Below, piece by piece: positions 36,202 through 46,740 of a stretch of DNA of 64,000 nucleotides; within the stretch, counting starts at the first letter, position 1, and the number at the start of each line of letters is the position of its first letter. The translations under genes and the position numbers were made by a program. The notes below the pieces were generated by a model. That model saw only the letters and a list, made by a program, of their open reading frames with translations. It searched no databases and was not told where the DNA came from. This DNA comes from Armillaria gallica (Eukaryota > Basidiomycota > Agaricomycetes > Agaricales > Physalacriaceae): positions 7,564,001 through 7,628,000 of the forward strand of contig JBANDB010000001.1 in NCBI GenBank assembly GCA_037576215.1. The letters are read 5' to 3'.

Positions 36202-36221
36202 ACAGCCCTCTTGAGTGATGA

Positions 36222-37585
36222 ACCCATCGCCAGAATGAGCGACGGTGTCACTGAGGCAATCATGGAGGGTGTTCGCCTCGATCATGAACAGTGAGTCCTT
36301 CTTTCTTTTATGTAAAATTCACCTGACGTTAGTATACTAGGCAACATCTCATTCTTCTGGAGAAAAGAGAACCAGATCCTAAGTACCGAACTGAGGCTGA
36401 GGACAACAGAATTCAAGCTGCTCAGCGAGCACTTTACAATGACACCATAGATTGGCTTGAGATCATTATTCAATTCTTTCCTGGTCTGAAGGCTGTGACA
36501 GCAGCTGTGGATGTTGCACATCCTGAGAATGCCAAGCTCCCACTTCCCAGTCGACTAACACCAAATCAGCATGTGCGATACGGTGTCGATGGCCTGATCT
36601 CAATCGAGTACTCCTTGAGAGTCGGTCAAGCCCATGACATCCTAGCTGAAATCTGCAAGCTCATTATTGGCCAAAGCTACAACACATGCATTGTCCGTAC
36701 AGAATTTCATGGTCAAACAATGCGTACACATGCACATGATTTCATCACTCACTTTCAGTTGGACAAACTAGACTGCATGCGCCGATATAATCATGTTAGG
36801 AAGCACTTGATCACCCTTGGCATGTCCCCAGCAGATTCAGATCTGCATGAGCTCAAGGAGGTGCACCTTGCTGCCAAAAACACAGTCCAAAGTCATGATC
36901 TGGGTGATTCAATGAAGCCTGATTCTTGGCTATGGGGTGCTTTAAAGCCTGAAGACCTGTCAGAGTCTGCAGAGGAGGAGTGGGTGACCGAGAGTGCATC
37001 TATATCGTCTCTTGTTGTGTTTTCCTTTTGCTGACAACATATTTAGTCAGGCATGTGAAATGGATGCGGGATCATGCAGATCTAGACTGATGGACTGAGG
37101 AAGTTGAGATGTTGGAAGAGGAGAGACATCGTGTTGAAGTGTCCCACCGTCGAACAGCTGATGCATGGATATAGATTGCACATGACAGTGATGTCAAGTC
37201 TGGTGCCTCTGCATATGCATATAAGGTGGCAGACGTCTACACCAAATTAGCTGATCAATGCATGCAGGAGTGGGACAAGGCATTGAGGAAAGTTAAAGAG
37301 AACCATGAGGAGGATGCTTGTCAGCAGCTGGCAGAAGACAAAGCCGCTTGAGAGGAGGAAGAACAGATATAACAGGAGGAGGAAGAAGCCATGACCAAGG
37401 ATGACCAAACTGTATTGGGAGATAGCCAAAAATGCAAATGGGTTCTATCACCACCACCACCGACAGAAGCGTCTTCAATGTGAGGTCAGAGCAGTCGTGG
37501 TCAACGCAGTCATGGTCACTCAAATAGTGGACATTGAGGCAACTGAAAGCAAAAACGGTGGTGATCACATTGGATTAGATTGCTG
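36222..37585 (+). pseudogene. KDZ-3: C-terminal remnant of a KDZ transposase
   Basis: After a short exon (MSDGVTEAIMEGVRLDHEQ) and an intron, the frame reads LEIIIQFFPGLKAV, LISIEYSLRVGQAHDILAEI, GQTMRTHAHDFI, KPDSWLWGALKPEDLSESAE, then an Arg/Glu-rich helix (KWMRDHAD, EVEMLEEERHRVEVS, YAYKVADVYTKLAD). This is the usual C-terminal third of CxC-type KDZ proteins: the LRVGQAHDxLxEI and helical WMRDH segments. Stops include TGA at 37088 and 37349, with a TAG and a TAA between and after them. The catalytic part is missing; the piece begins 20 bp after the LTR at 36201. A satellite follows at 37590. Confidence 0.75.
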
Positions 37586-37589
37586 CTGA

Positions 37590-37760
37590 GAGTTGGGCAG
37601 GCTTAGGCTTAGGTTAGGCTAGAATTGTTTGGCATTTGGAAGTTGGGAGGTATTAGGCTAGGCTAGGCTTATACAGTGACAAAGCTTCGGATTACTACAT
37701 GGCTTGGATAGGATAGGATAGGATAGGATCATGGCTAGACTAGGCTAGACGTATGACACT
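37590..37760. repeat. TAGGCT / GGATA-type degenerate satellite, copy 2
   Basis: The stretch contains GGCTTAGGCTTAGG, TTAGGCTAGGCTAGGCTT and GGATAGGATAGGATAGGATC. It lies directly downstream of KDZ-3, just as copy 1 (4140-4450) lies downstream of a minus-strand gene. Confidence 0.7.
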
Positions 37761-38683
37761 ACTACCAGTAATGTAGAAATAATTTGATTTGTAGGCTTGT
37801 ACAGTAGACTAATCCTAGCCAAGCCTTATGGTTTTTGTGCCTAAGGCTTAGTTTAGCAAATGCGGTCTCTGTATATGAAATGATATCAGAAACATAGAAT
37901 TGCTTACCCTTACTCTTATGATGATAAATTGTCAGCCCAGTCCAGTAGCCTGTAATGGAATCAGTTGCTAAAAGCATGAAAATTGGTATCAAACTACACA
38001 CCAAGGAAGATAAATCCTATCATTTAGTTTTTCAAGGCCTTTGGTGGTGATACACTTGGTATCAGGCTACCCTTATATTTTGCAATTTTCTATCAAATAA
38101 CACAGTCTACAAGCAGTACTAAGAGCTATAGTGAGGGCTTTACACTGATAGCTAAAGGACTATATGAGATAGTGAGCAGGGCAGTACAAGAACAGATTTA
38201 GAAGCAACATCTAGATGAGTCATGTAAACCTTCAGTACTAAATGCTGTTCCATGCCCAAAACAAGACTATTTACAGTTGGAACCAAGGTACACATCTTGT
38301 TGAGTTGCAAACCTAAAGCATAACACAGAAGAACTAGATTACTCATCATCTCAATGATTTGGATGAACCTAGGAAAGAATTGCTAAGTCCACAATGATTC
38401 ATAATGTGAAATAAACTTAGTTTAGAACACAAATAAACCTGGAATAACTAAATAACTGAAGCTTGGTGCTGAGATAGCTAACAAAGATCATGCAGTGATC
38501 AAAGCAATACAATCTCAGTCCAACAATTGATCACAAATTGATGGTTACATTCTTGAAATAATGTGCAATCTATAGTATTGAATAGGAATCCATGCAGCAA
38601 GACATGAAGGAGGAGCAAGGAGTTCCTACAGACCATTAGAGCACTCCTCCACAATGGAATGACCACTAATTATTCTGTCCAAC
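37761..38683. other. No supported gene; AT-rich
   Basis: Only short frames without known motifs. AT-rich, with repeated words related to CTAGCC/AAGGCTTA at the left end that grade out of the satellite. Confidence 0.4.
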
Positions 38684-39120
38684 TGTTAGACCTGAACTCT
38701 AAACAAGAGTAAACAATAGCTGTCTCATGTTTGGACAATCACTGATGAGTCTCTGAATGAATGAAGTCTAGACTAATATCTTAGTCTATGCAAGGATTGA
38801 GCAAAGAGAGAAGTTTGGTATAGATTAAACTTTAGCTTAAAGCTGAGGCTTCAGAGTATTAGAGGTCCTACTTAAATACTAATGCCAAGAGTTCTTAATA
38901 TACATCTGTAGCTAGTTATTGTGAGGTGTTGGCATGTGTAACAATGAAAACAAGCATGAAGACAGATGATGGTCATGAGCCTTAGTACAATTGCTGAGGT
39001 GGTGCAGTATAGTCATAGCAACCGGTCTAGGTGTCTATAGATAAGATAAGTGTTGAAGATAAGATAGATGCTGAGGCGCTTATGACAAAGAAAAGAATAG
39101 AAAATAGAAAATTCATAACA
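38684..39120 (-). repeat. LTR family A copy, 437 bp: 3' LTR of the Ty3 remnant
   Basis: The minus strand reads TGTTATGAATTTTC ... GGTCTAACA. Immediately upstream on that strand is a purine run (AATAAGGGGGTAA), a good polypurine tract, placing this LTR at the 3' end of the integrase-chromodomain remnant. AGATAAGATAAG words lie at about 39030-39065. The far flank (CCAAC) does not match the near flank, as expected for a truncated element. Confidence 0.8.
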
Positions 39121-40830
39121 TTACCCCCTTATTAAGGCAGGTGTCCTGACTGCTGTTATGGTATGCTCCATACTCTCTCAGCCCAATAATGAAGGTTGCC
39201 TGGATCCTCCCCACCATATCCATTGTCAAATTTAGCCATGAATGGGTCTTCTTGGTACCACATATGTTCCCCAGTGAATGGGTTCTTGTAGTAATTCTAT
39301 ACAAGCCATGGCATTGTTACAACAGAGTCAATTTGTTTCACTTCATATTCAGTGATAGCCTTGTCAGCATTCATCTCAGGTTCCTCTACCTAGCTGTTGG
39401 ATTCGGATCCATAGCCTTTCCATTTGACAAAGTAGTCAGTGACTAACTTTGACTGTTCCCTCTTTTGTCCATGAGTTTTGCAACGTCTACTGTCAATGAT
39501 TTTTTCAACTTCATAGAATTTGGTGCCATTGATTAAATCTGGAGGTGGGGGAGGAGGTTGTTCTTGGTTTGGGAAGCAGGTGGCTGGTATGGGGTAAGGA
39601 GTACCTTATTGAAGGTGGAATAAATTTGCCAGTTGGCTAGGAGTTTCAAGGTGTATGCTGAGGCTCCTTTCTTTGCAGTGATTTCAAAGGGACCAGTTTG
39701 TTTATCATCAAGCTTTTTCTTTGGTCAAGTGAGTTGCAGATTGGTGGTGTTGAGCCAGATCTTGTCTTCAACTTGGTATTTGATGGCTGAGCATTTTTTC
39801 TTGTTGTATTGTGCCTTCATCTGGTCTGCAGCTTTTTCAAGAGCCAACTTGGCTTCAGTGTGGATCTTCTACATTGTGGAGGCAAAGTTGTCAGCAGCAG
39901 GGTTTCAGAATGGGGTTATTGATTTGATGCCTGGTGCTACATCAGGATGATACCCATAGTTAACTTGAAAGGGGGCTTTTCCTAGTGGCTGAATGTGCAT
40001 TGTTGTTATGTTGGAATGCTGCAAAAGTAAGCCATTCCATCAAGTTGTTTTGGCAATGGTTGACAAAGATGCAGAGGTATTTTTTGACTTCTTGATTGAC
40101 TCATTCAGTTTGTCCATTGGTTTGAGGATGGAAAGCCATAGAAGCATTGCTTTTAATCTGAAGCAGATCATATAGATCCTTTATGAATCTGGAGATGAAT
40201 TAAGGTCCTCACTATGAGATAATAACTTGGGGCATGTTATATTTGGCATAGACTTCAGCCCATAGAATCTTCACCCATCCTTCTGATGATAATTTTGTGG
40301 AACACATGATTAGGATGATTTCTTTGGAGAAGCAGTCAACTATCATGATGATAGCATCATACCCTTGACAGTCTGGTAAGCTGGTGATCATGTCGACCAA
40401 AATATGAGTCCATGGTTGTGAGGGAATGGTGTTTGGATGAAGGAGGGCTGCTTTGGCTTGCATACTTGACTTAGTTCATTGGCAAGTCTCACAAGCTTGC
40501 AAGTATGTTTCTATGTTTTTCTTCATTTTTGGCCACTAGTATTCTTGTAAGACAAGTTCTTTAGTTTTTTTAATGCCTGGGTGCCCTGCCATGATGTGAT
40601 CATGGGAGCATGCAATGATTTCTCCTTGTAGAGCATAATCTCAGGGAACATAGATCCTTTCATCATAATAGACAAGTCCCTTCTTCAGCATTATTCCTTG
40701 ATCATGGTTGACAGAGCCATGTATGTTTTGGTCCTAGAGGAGATGGTCACAGGTAGCACTTTTGATCTTTTCATAAGCTTCCTCTAGCATTAATATACCG
40801 TCCACATGTTCACACCTAGATTTTTCAATT
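39121..40830 (-). pseudogene. Ty3/gypsy chromovirus integrase-chromodomain remnant
   Basis: Minus-strand order: HHCC zinc-binding region (SHDHIMAGHPG ... ACETC); integrase core start (PSQPWTHILVDMITSLP, GYDAIIMIVDCFSKE); the second catalytic Asp region, now three clustered stops where S-D-R-G-P-Q is expected; FHPQTNGQTE then TGA then VNQEV; a GPFEITAKKGASAY SH3-like part; and a chromodomain (YFVKWKGYGSESNS, stop, VEEPEM). Stops at 40478-40476, 40103-40101, 39907-39905 and 39727-39725 are TGA at positions normally Arg. TAG codons at 39871-39869 and 39392-39390 replace Gln and Trp. Reverse transcriptase and RNase H are absent: homology stops at about 40830. Chromodomain-bearing Ty3 elements target heterochromatin (family knowledge). 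Confidence 0.9.
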
Positions 40831-40866
40831 TTGTAATCATATAGCACATATCTATCTCAGACTAGC

Positions 40867-41741
40867 TGTAACTAAAGGGCTATAGTGAAGGCTTAAAGCT
40901 GATAGTCAAGCCAGAAAGCTACTAGTTAAGCCAGGATTTAGGTGTAGATCTATTACAATCAGCACTAGTATAGCCAGGCTGTGCCTTCAATTATAATTGA
41001 CAGCTGCTACAGGCACGCTTGCCTGGCTAGTCATTTATCCTTGACACTAGTGGAGTGTTATTGGGCCAAGGACACAGAATACAACTGTTAGTGGAGCTCC
41101 TAGGCTCACTAGTCAGCAAGTGACTATTCTAGACCAACTATTGTGTGATTATTCACCATTATTCATGACTAGCCAAGAAATCCTTATCAATAATACCCCT
41201 CTAGTCAGTTATTTATAGCTCAATTGTATCTTGATTGTCAGTACATAAGTAGTAGAATAGGTGCACGTGCAGTTCAGGCAAGCAGTCCTGGCAATTGTGA
41301 CCTACTAGTCAGTATCTAGTGCTCCAATTAAAGGCTTTTGTGCTTAACCTCAATGAAGCAGTGACTAGTTGCTAAGTTACCCATAGCATTGAGTGAATTG
41401 AAGTGTCTTAGAGCAATCTTTCATGTCTTGCAAAGGCCAAAAGTGTTTCAAAGTTAGTTCAAGCAAGTTCTCGAAGTTTAAAGTATTATTCTTAGGCCAA
41501 GAGCACCACTAGTCAGCCCAGAGTGCGACTAGTCAAGTGTTTATCACTTGTAGGAAGCAGTATAGAGCCAAGGTAGCCACTATTTTGAAGCAGTCCCAGT
41601 CAGAGCGAGTGCAGTAGCTCAAACCAAGTCACTATTCATTCAATTGTGTCTTACCAACCCTGCTAGTGGAAGTAGTACATTTGTATAGCTCACTAGTAAC
41701 AAATAAAAAGTCTTTAAACAACTTTCCTTGATTATTAACAT
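40867..41741 (+). repeat. LTR-like block with a dense cluster of ACTAGT palindromes
   Basis: Starts TGTAACTAAAG and ends ATTATTAACA. It has AATAAA about 40 bp before the end, as in an R/U5 region, and no ORF. Nine ACTAGT hexamers fall inside it and a tenth 100 bp beyond (40921, 40964, 41046, 41108, 41304, 41364, 41508, 41528, 41692, 41845), several extended to ACTAGTCA. The boundaries are inferred from TG...CA ends only; no target duplication was seen. It abuts the point where the Ty3 element is truncated. Confidence 0.5.
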
Positions 41742-43091
41742 CTGCAGAGTGCTTCTATCATACTCAAAATGCCCAAATTCAATACATTGTTTATAAGTGT
41801 AGAGTTAGTGTTAGGTTTAGTGTTGTTGGTGTTCATTGCTCTTCACTAGTCCTTTTGCCACTCACTGTTACCAAGCACATCATTGGATGCATAGGAGAGG
41901 TAGTGATGAACCTAAGGACTCCTGTGGGCAGAAAATATAAGATCTGTAATGGCAAGTGTAGTCAAACACAGAATCTGAAGGCAGGTTCTAGCAAGTCTAG
42001 TCTTGCATCTTCGTGCGGTGACTATAGCTTCCTGGTGGTGTGGCAAAGTATTGCTATGCTTTGTTATGATTCTCTGAAGGCTGTTCAGAGGCTCAAAGTA
42101 TGTATGTGAACTTTCCTGGAAGGGAAGAGATGCATAAATGTGAATGTATGCTGAGCGGGGGTGACCTAGATGCAGCCTGAACTATGTGGTGTTGGAATCC
42201 TGGCTATGGTTCCAGTAGAATATATTGTCCTATACTTATGTACTTTCTAAGAAACACAGAGATGGAGCTGGCTTAACTAGAGAAACTCAAATTAGTATTG
42301 TTCCTAATAGGAACAGTAGGCTGTTGATGTTAGAGACTAAAAGTTCAGAACCCTAGCTATGGATTACCCTTTTGAAGTCTTCAGGTATGCAAATTTACGA
42401 TGGGAGGATGACAAACAAGGTAGTCTTTATATGATACTCTTGCTTGGTTTTTAGACAAGAGGACATGAATCAAGTTATTGAACACTTGGTAGGTAATGAG
42501 TTTTTAGAAAGCTTGTTAAGTGTTATATCTCTTAAGTACACAGAGATAATAACTTTAATTCGTGTTTATTGGGTGATATGTGTGGTGTATGTATCCTCTA
42601 GGGGAATTGTTGTTTTTTATCTACTGTCCATCATTTTTATACTATGGAATTGTACTTGCTAAGTAAGTGAACTTTTACCTTGGCTTGATAACTGCAGTAC
42701 ATGATTTGTGAGCATAGCAAACTATTTGTAACTGTGGTTCACTTATGCTATGTGCTACTCTACTGTGTGTACTTATTAAAAGTTCGTGTAGCCTATCAAA
42801 GCTTTGGAAGGTTTGCTAATCTACTTACTACTTACTCATCAGTAGTTAATGGCTCACTAATCTCTGCTATATTTCTAAGCTGTAGAGGTGTATCCATATG
42901 GTTCCTTGAGAATCCATACCTATGCATAGCCTATGCATAGTTAAACCATGTGACCATATGGCTCTGTCCACGTGCAAAGGCCTAGAATAATGATGCGTGT
43001 TTAATTTACTGTGGAAGGATTGTCCATCAATGTGCCTTGAGGCACAATGACTCAGAGATATTGAAGTGAAAGTTTGCATAAAGTGGGAAAT
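41742..43091. other. No supported gene; AT-rich
   Basis: Short frames (41855-42109, 42444-42662, 42701-42940 on +) are hydrophobic or low complexity and show no known motif. Probably decayed repeat DNA. Confidence 0.35.
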
Positions 43092-43430
43092 TCAATATAA
43101 TTTGACCTGTGCTGGACTTGCAATGTTAGGTTTACTGAAAGTCCGTGCAAGGGAGATATGTGATAAATTGTAGGTTGTTTCCATGATTTCAGAGTGCACA
43201 GAGCCTGGAGGCTCATCAGCGGATGCAGGGGAAATGGGATGAGTGACAGAGGCTGAGCTAGGTGAACCTGGTGGAGTAGTGAGATCAATATAAATATACA
43301 GCATTTTCTTGTATTCTTTCTCCATCTCTGGTAGAAGAGGGCCAATAACCGTGGAAGTGGGAGATTCTATGAGAGAGGACTCAGTGCTAATGTCAGATGA
43401 CAGACATGCTGGAGAATTTTCACCACTCAT
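43092..43430 (-). pseudogene. Transposon-derived ORF fragment related to 15.4-15.6 kb
   Basis: A 112-codon open frame begins MSGENSPACLSS, is rich in Ser/Pro/Thr and contains SADEPPGSV and ARTFSKP. The same words occur on the minus strand at 15629-15520. I do not recognise the protein. Two copies in one window, one broken, suggest a repeated element. Confidence 0.5.
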
Positions 43431-43813
43431 TTTGCAAGAGTATCAGAGTGACCAGGATATGTTATAATAATATAGTCATTATATACTTAGGAGTTGCATC
43501 AGCAGATTATAACTGACCCAAGATTCTAATCACAAATCATGAATGCAATTCTTTTGATCTTACTAGAAGTCACATAAATTTCTTTGGACAAGTCGCCTGC
43601 TATGATATGTCCTATCATGGAGAGTTATTATACTATTATTTTCATACTAGCATAGAGCAACTGGTTCCATTATATTTTTGATGCCAAATAACACATCCAT
43701 AACACAGTCAGGTGGTTTTGTTTATTCATTCACTGCTCTTACATATTATAATTCCTGATTGCATTAGAAATAATAACCTGTTGTCCCACCTTTCTTCTCC
43801 CATTGCTCTCAGA
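43431..43813. other. No supported gene
   Basis: AT-rich spacer between the minus-strand fragment and the plus-strand multi-copy gene; presumably the promoter of the latter. No motif stands out. Confidence 0.35.
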
Positions 43814-44804
43814 ATGGATGACTTCAATCTCAACCTCTATGCCAATCATTTTTCTAATGCACCCTCTCTTAACCTCAATGCTGTTACTCCATGCTTTAAT
43901 CCTGCAAATTCTGTGTGTCTCACAAACAGATCAGATGATATTAATGAGGATGCAATTCTCAGCTTGATGATCAGCAATGGGATTATGGACTACCCCTCTG
44001 ATATCTTCTACCCAGATCTCACAGAATAACCTGTTGCAACTGGTACTTGAGTAATATTATCCCTCACTTTTTCCACATCCTTGGCTTCATCTTCTGCTTC
44101 TGAATGTGCTCTTCATTCACTTCCTTTCACTGAACCAACTATATCTGTTGATAGCCCTATTCAGAATATTGCCCTCTTTTCCTCGACACCTCCACCAGAT
44201 TAGAAACATATTGATCACAATCCCTCCCTTTCTTAATCACTTCATTGTTCTTACTCCACCATTCCAGACACTGGGATCACCTCTATTGATGCTGACAATG
44301 AGAACGATGCTGGTGGCACCACCTGGGCTAGCCACAATCCTGGCTACCCTAGAATTCCGTTACACAAAAAGTCTATGAACCATGGAACTGCCACCAACAC
44401 AAGTGTTCTGCAGCTGAAAAAGAGAAATGAGGAGAGAAGGAAGGAATATAATGATGAAATCATGACTATAAAGAGTTACATTCAGAAGGAGGTGCAGCAT
44501 CTAGCAGACAAATATGATCAAAGCCAAGATGCAGTGCAATTCGATATCCACAGCTCAACTCTTTTCAAACATCAGCACAAGTTTTTGCTTGAGGATGCCA
44601 AGGTGGCTGAAATAGTGCTTTTGCACAATACTGGTAAATCTTTAACCCAAATCTCTACAGTTCTATCACTAAATTTGCACATAGATCGGCCAGTTGGACA
44701 GAAGCTTTAAAAGAATTGAAGGCACTTGCATGGGATCACATTGACTATCAAAGTATGACAAAAGACAAGGACAAGGCACTGGTACAGTGGCTTGAAGACC
44801 AACA

Positions 44805-45067
44805 CACTGCATAGAGAATCTAATATTTTAGCTTAAAATATTGAATTTTATAACTATTTATTTTTTCTAACTTGCAAGGTGGAATATTAAAAGATTATTT
44901 TAAATATTATTTCAATATTCTTGTTTATTGAAAAAATATTGGAAATTTTTCAAATATTACAAATATATTAAAAATATTATCTCAATATTTTAGTCCAGTA
45001 TATTGAAAAAATAAATAATTATAACATTTAATATTTTAATCTAAAATATTGAATTCTCCATGCAGTG
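44805..45067 (+). mobile_element. 263-bp palindromic MITE with CACTG ends and TSD ACA
   Basis: Ends CACTGCAT...ATGCAGTG; flanked by ACA on both sides (44802-44804 and 45068-45070). It is AT-rich and nearly palindromic over its length. TIRs starting CACTG plus a 3-bp duplication are the hallmarks of the CACTA/EnSpm (CMC) superfamily. A second copy of identical length lies 62 bp away in opposite orientation. Confidence 0.85.
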
Positions 45068-45129
45068 ACAGCAAATCAAACTTTGCTCTGTTCGTATCAA
45101 TAACATCACCACTGGAGCAAATTTCCAAA

Positions 45130-45392
45130 CACCGCATGGAGAATCCAATATCTTGGCTTAAAATATTGAATTCTATAACTATTTATTTTTTCAATATGTT
45201 ACCTTGAAATATTGAGATGATATTTTTAATATATTTGTGATATTTGAGAAATGTTCAATATTTTTTCAATAAACAAGAATATCAAAACAATATTCAAAAT
45301 AATCTTTCAATATTCTAGCTTAGATGTTGGAAAAAATAAATAGTTATAGAAATCAATATTTTAAGCCAAGATATTGGATTCTCCATGCAGTG
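45130..45392 (-). mobile_element. 263-bp palindromic MITE, second copy, TSD AAA
   Basis: Ends CACCGCAT...ATGCAGTG; flanked by AAA at 45127-45129 and 45393-45395. The reverse complement aligns with the first copy better than the direct sequence does (for example the shared ATTCTTGTTTATTGAAAAAA core). The two are head-to-head relatives inserted independently, each with its own duplication. Confidence 0.85.
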
Positions 45393-46358
45393 AAAAGACT
45401 GGTACTCATATTGGACAGGAGGTAAACCAGAAATATTTCTTTGAAATCTGTTACTGATGTCACTGTTACAAAAGATCAACAATCTCGGTGTTTGAACTGG
45501 AGCTCTTGGAATATGCCTATTAACAAGGTCCCACCTTGATGATTCATTCCAAGCCCAAGTTCCTGCAAATCTTGGTGTAGAAGGGTTTTTCTGGGATACA
45601 CATCATATCAAAATTCTGGATCTAGCAAGACAATTTGAGCTTTAGGCATGTACACAGTCAAAAGGTGAGTGATATCTCATATCACATTGAGTCCACATTT
45701 GTAATATGAACTTTAGATCTTGATGAAAGAGAGACAACATCAACAATGTGTAAAGAAATCACTGAAAAATTAACAGACAACCTTTGTTTGTGGTGTTTAT
45801 ATTTATACTTGTGGGTCACAGCTAAAGCATAGAATTTCATGGAAAGCCATGAGCAAGAAGTAAGCAATGATATACTACCTGCAATATGACAAGAATGTAG
45901 TTCAGCATTACCATGTTGAGATACATGGCTGGCCCTGAGACACACTCTTTATGATGCCCTCTGCAATCAAATCAATTGTCATACTTCAAACACTTTGTGA
46001 TGCAACCATTGATGGGTCATGCTGCTGGGTCAGCCTAACAGCTGATGAAGCCAAGCAGTGTGACAAGGAGCAACAGGCAGCTGGAAAGGAGCTAAAGAAA
46101 CACAAAAATCAATCAGACAAGGGGAAACTCAGTCTGATAAAGATAAGCATGCCAAGAAGCAAAGGAAGAGCTTTGGATTAGCCCAACTCCTGCCTACATT
46201 CATCAGCCATGAATTTGTCAATAATGATGATGATGATGATGATTAGTTAATATTGTCTTATTTTGTTTGTATTCAACAGTTTTGAATCAAGGTCAAATTT
46301 TATTCTATTTTATCTCTAATTTTACAGTTTTTATTTGAAAAGAATTTAAGGGAATAAG

Positions 46359-46740
46359 TGTTATGACTTATTCATTCTCTTTATCTTATCTTCAGCGCTT
46401 ATCTTATTTTGTTTTATCTGTAGACGCTCAGACCGATTTACACATGGTTACCGAGTAACTTCAACAGCACTTCATGACTGTCATTCACTTTATGCATGTT
46501 TGCACTTCTTTCTCTCACCAACAACTTATTATTAGACTCTCACTTTTTGTATATAAGTAGTGTAGCTCTCATTGTATAATCTCCAGCTTCAAGCTAACAT
46601 TTATTCATACCAATCTCTTCACTTAATACTTGCCTAGAACTATGACATTAGTCTTATCTCCTTTCGCCACAAGACTCAATGGTGACTGCCCAAATGCGAG
46701 ACAGCCATTGTTTACTCTTGATTGGAGGTTGGGTCTAACA
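46359..46740 (+). mobile_element. Solo LTR of family A with 5-bp TSD ATAAG
   Basis: Starts TGTTATGACTTATTC and ends GGGTCTAACA; flanked by ATAAG at 46354-46358 and 46741-46745. It contains TTATCTTATCTTC and CTTATCTTATTTT, the reverse complement of GATA-type words. With no internal region attached it is a solo LTR left by recombination between two LTRs (established mechanism). Confidence 0.9.

Larger units (their letters stand above)
43814..46246 (+). pseudogene. Multi-copy basidiomycete gene of unknown function, interrupted by two MITEs
   Basis: From ATG 43814 the frame gives MDDFNLNLYANHFSN..., an Asn/Ser-rich head with TAA and TAG interruptions. A charged helical block follows (LKKRNEERRKEYND, YIQKEVQHLADKYDQ), then after an intron WTEALKELKALAWDHIDYQS and VQWLEDQ. 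Elements at 44805-45067 and 45130-45392 interrupt next. Removing each with one 3-bp duplication restores the frame LEDQ-QQIKLCSVRINNITTG and on through KTGTHIGQ. Later pieces include GFFWDTHHIKILDLARQFEL (45.6 kb) and the C-terminal CDATIDGSCCWVSLTADEAK with a Lys-rich then Asp-rich end. This matches a family found next to KDZ genes in mushrooms. Not functional as read. Confidence 0.6.
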
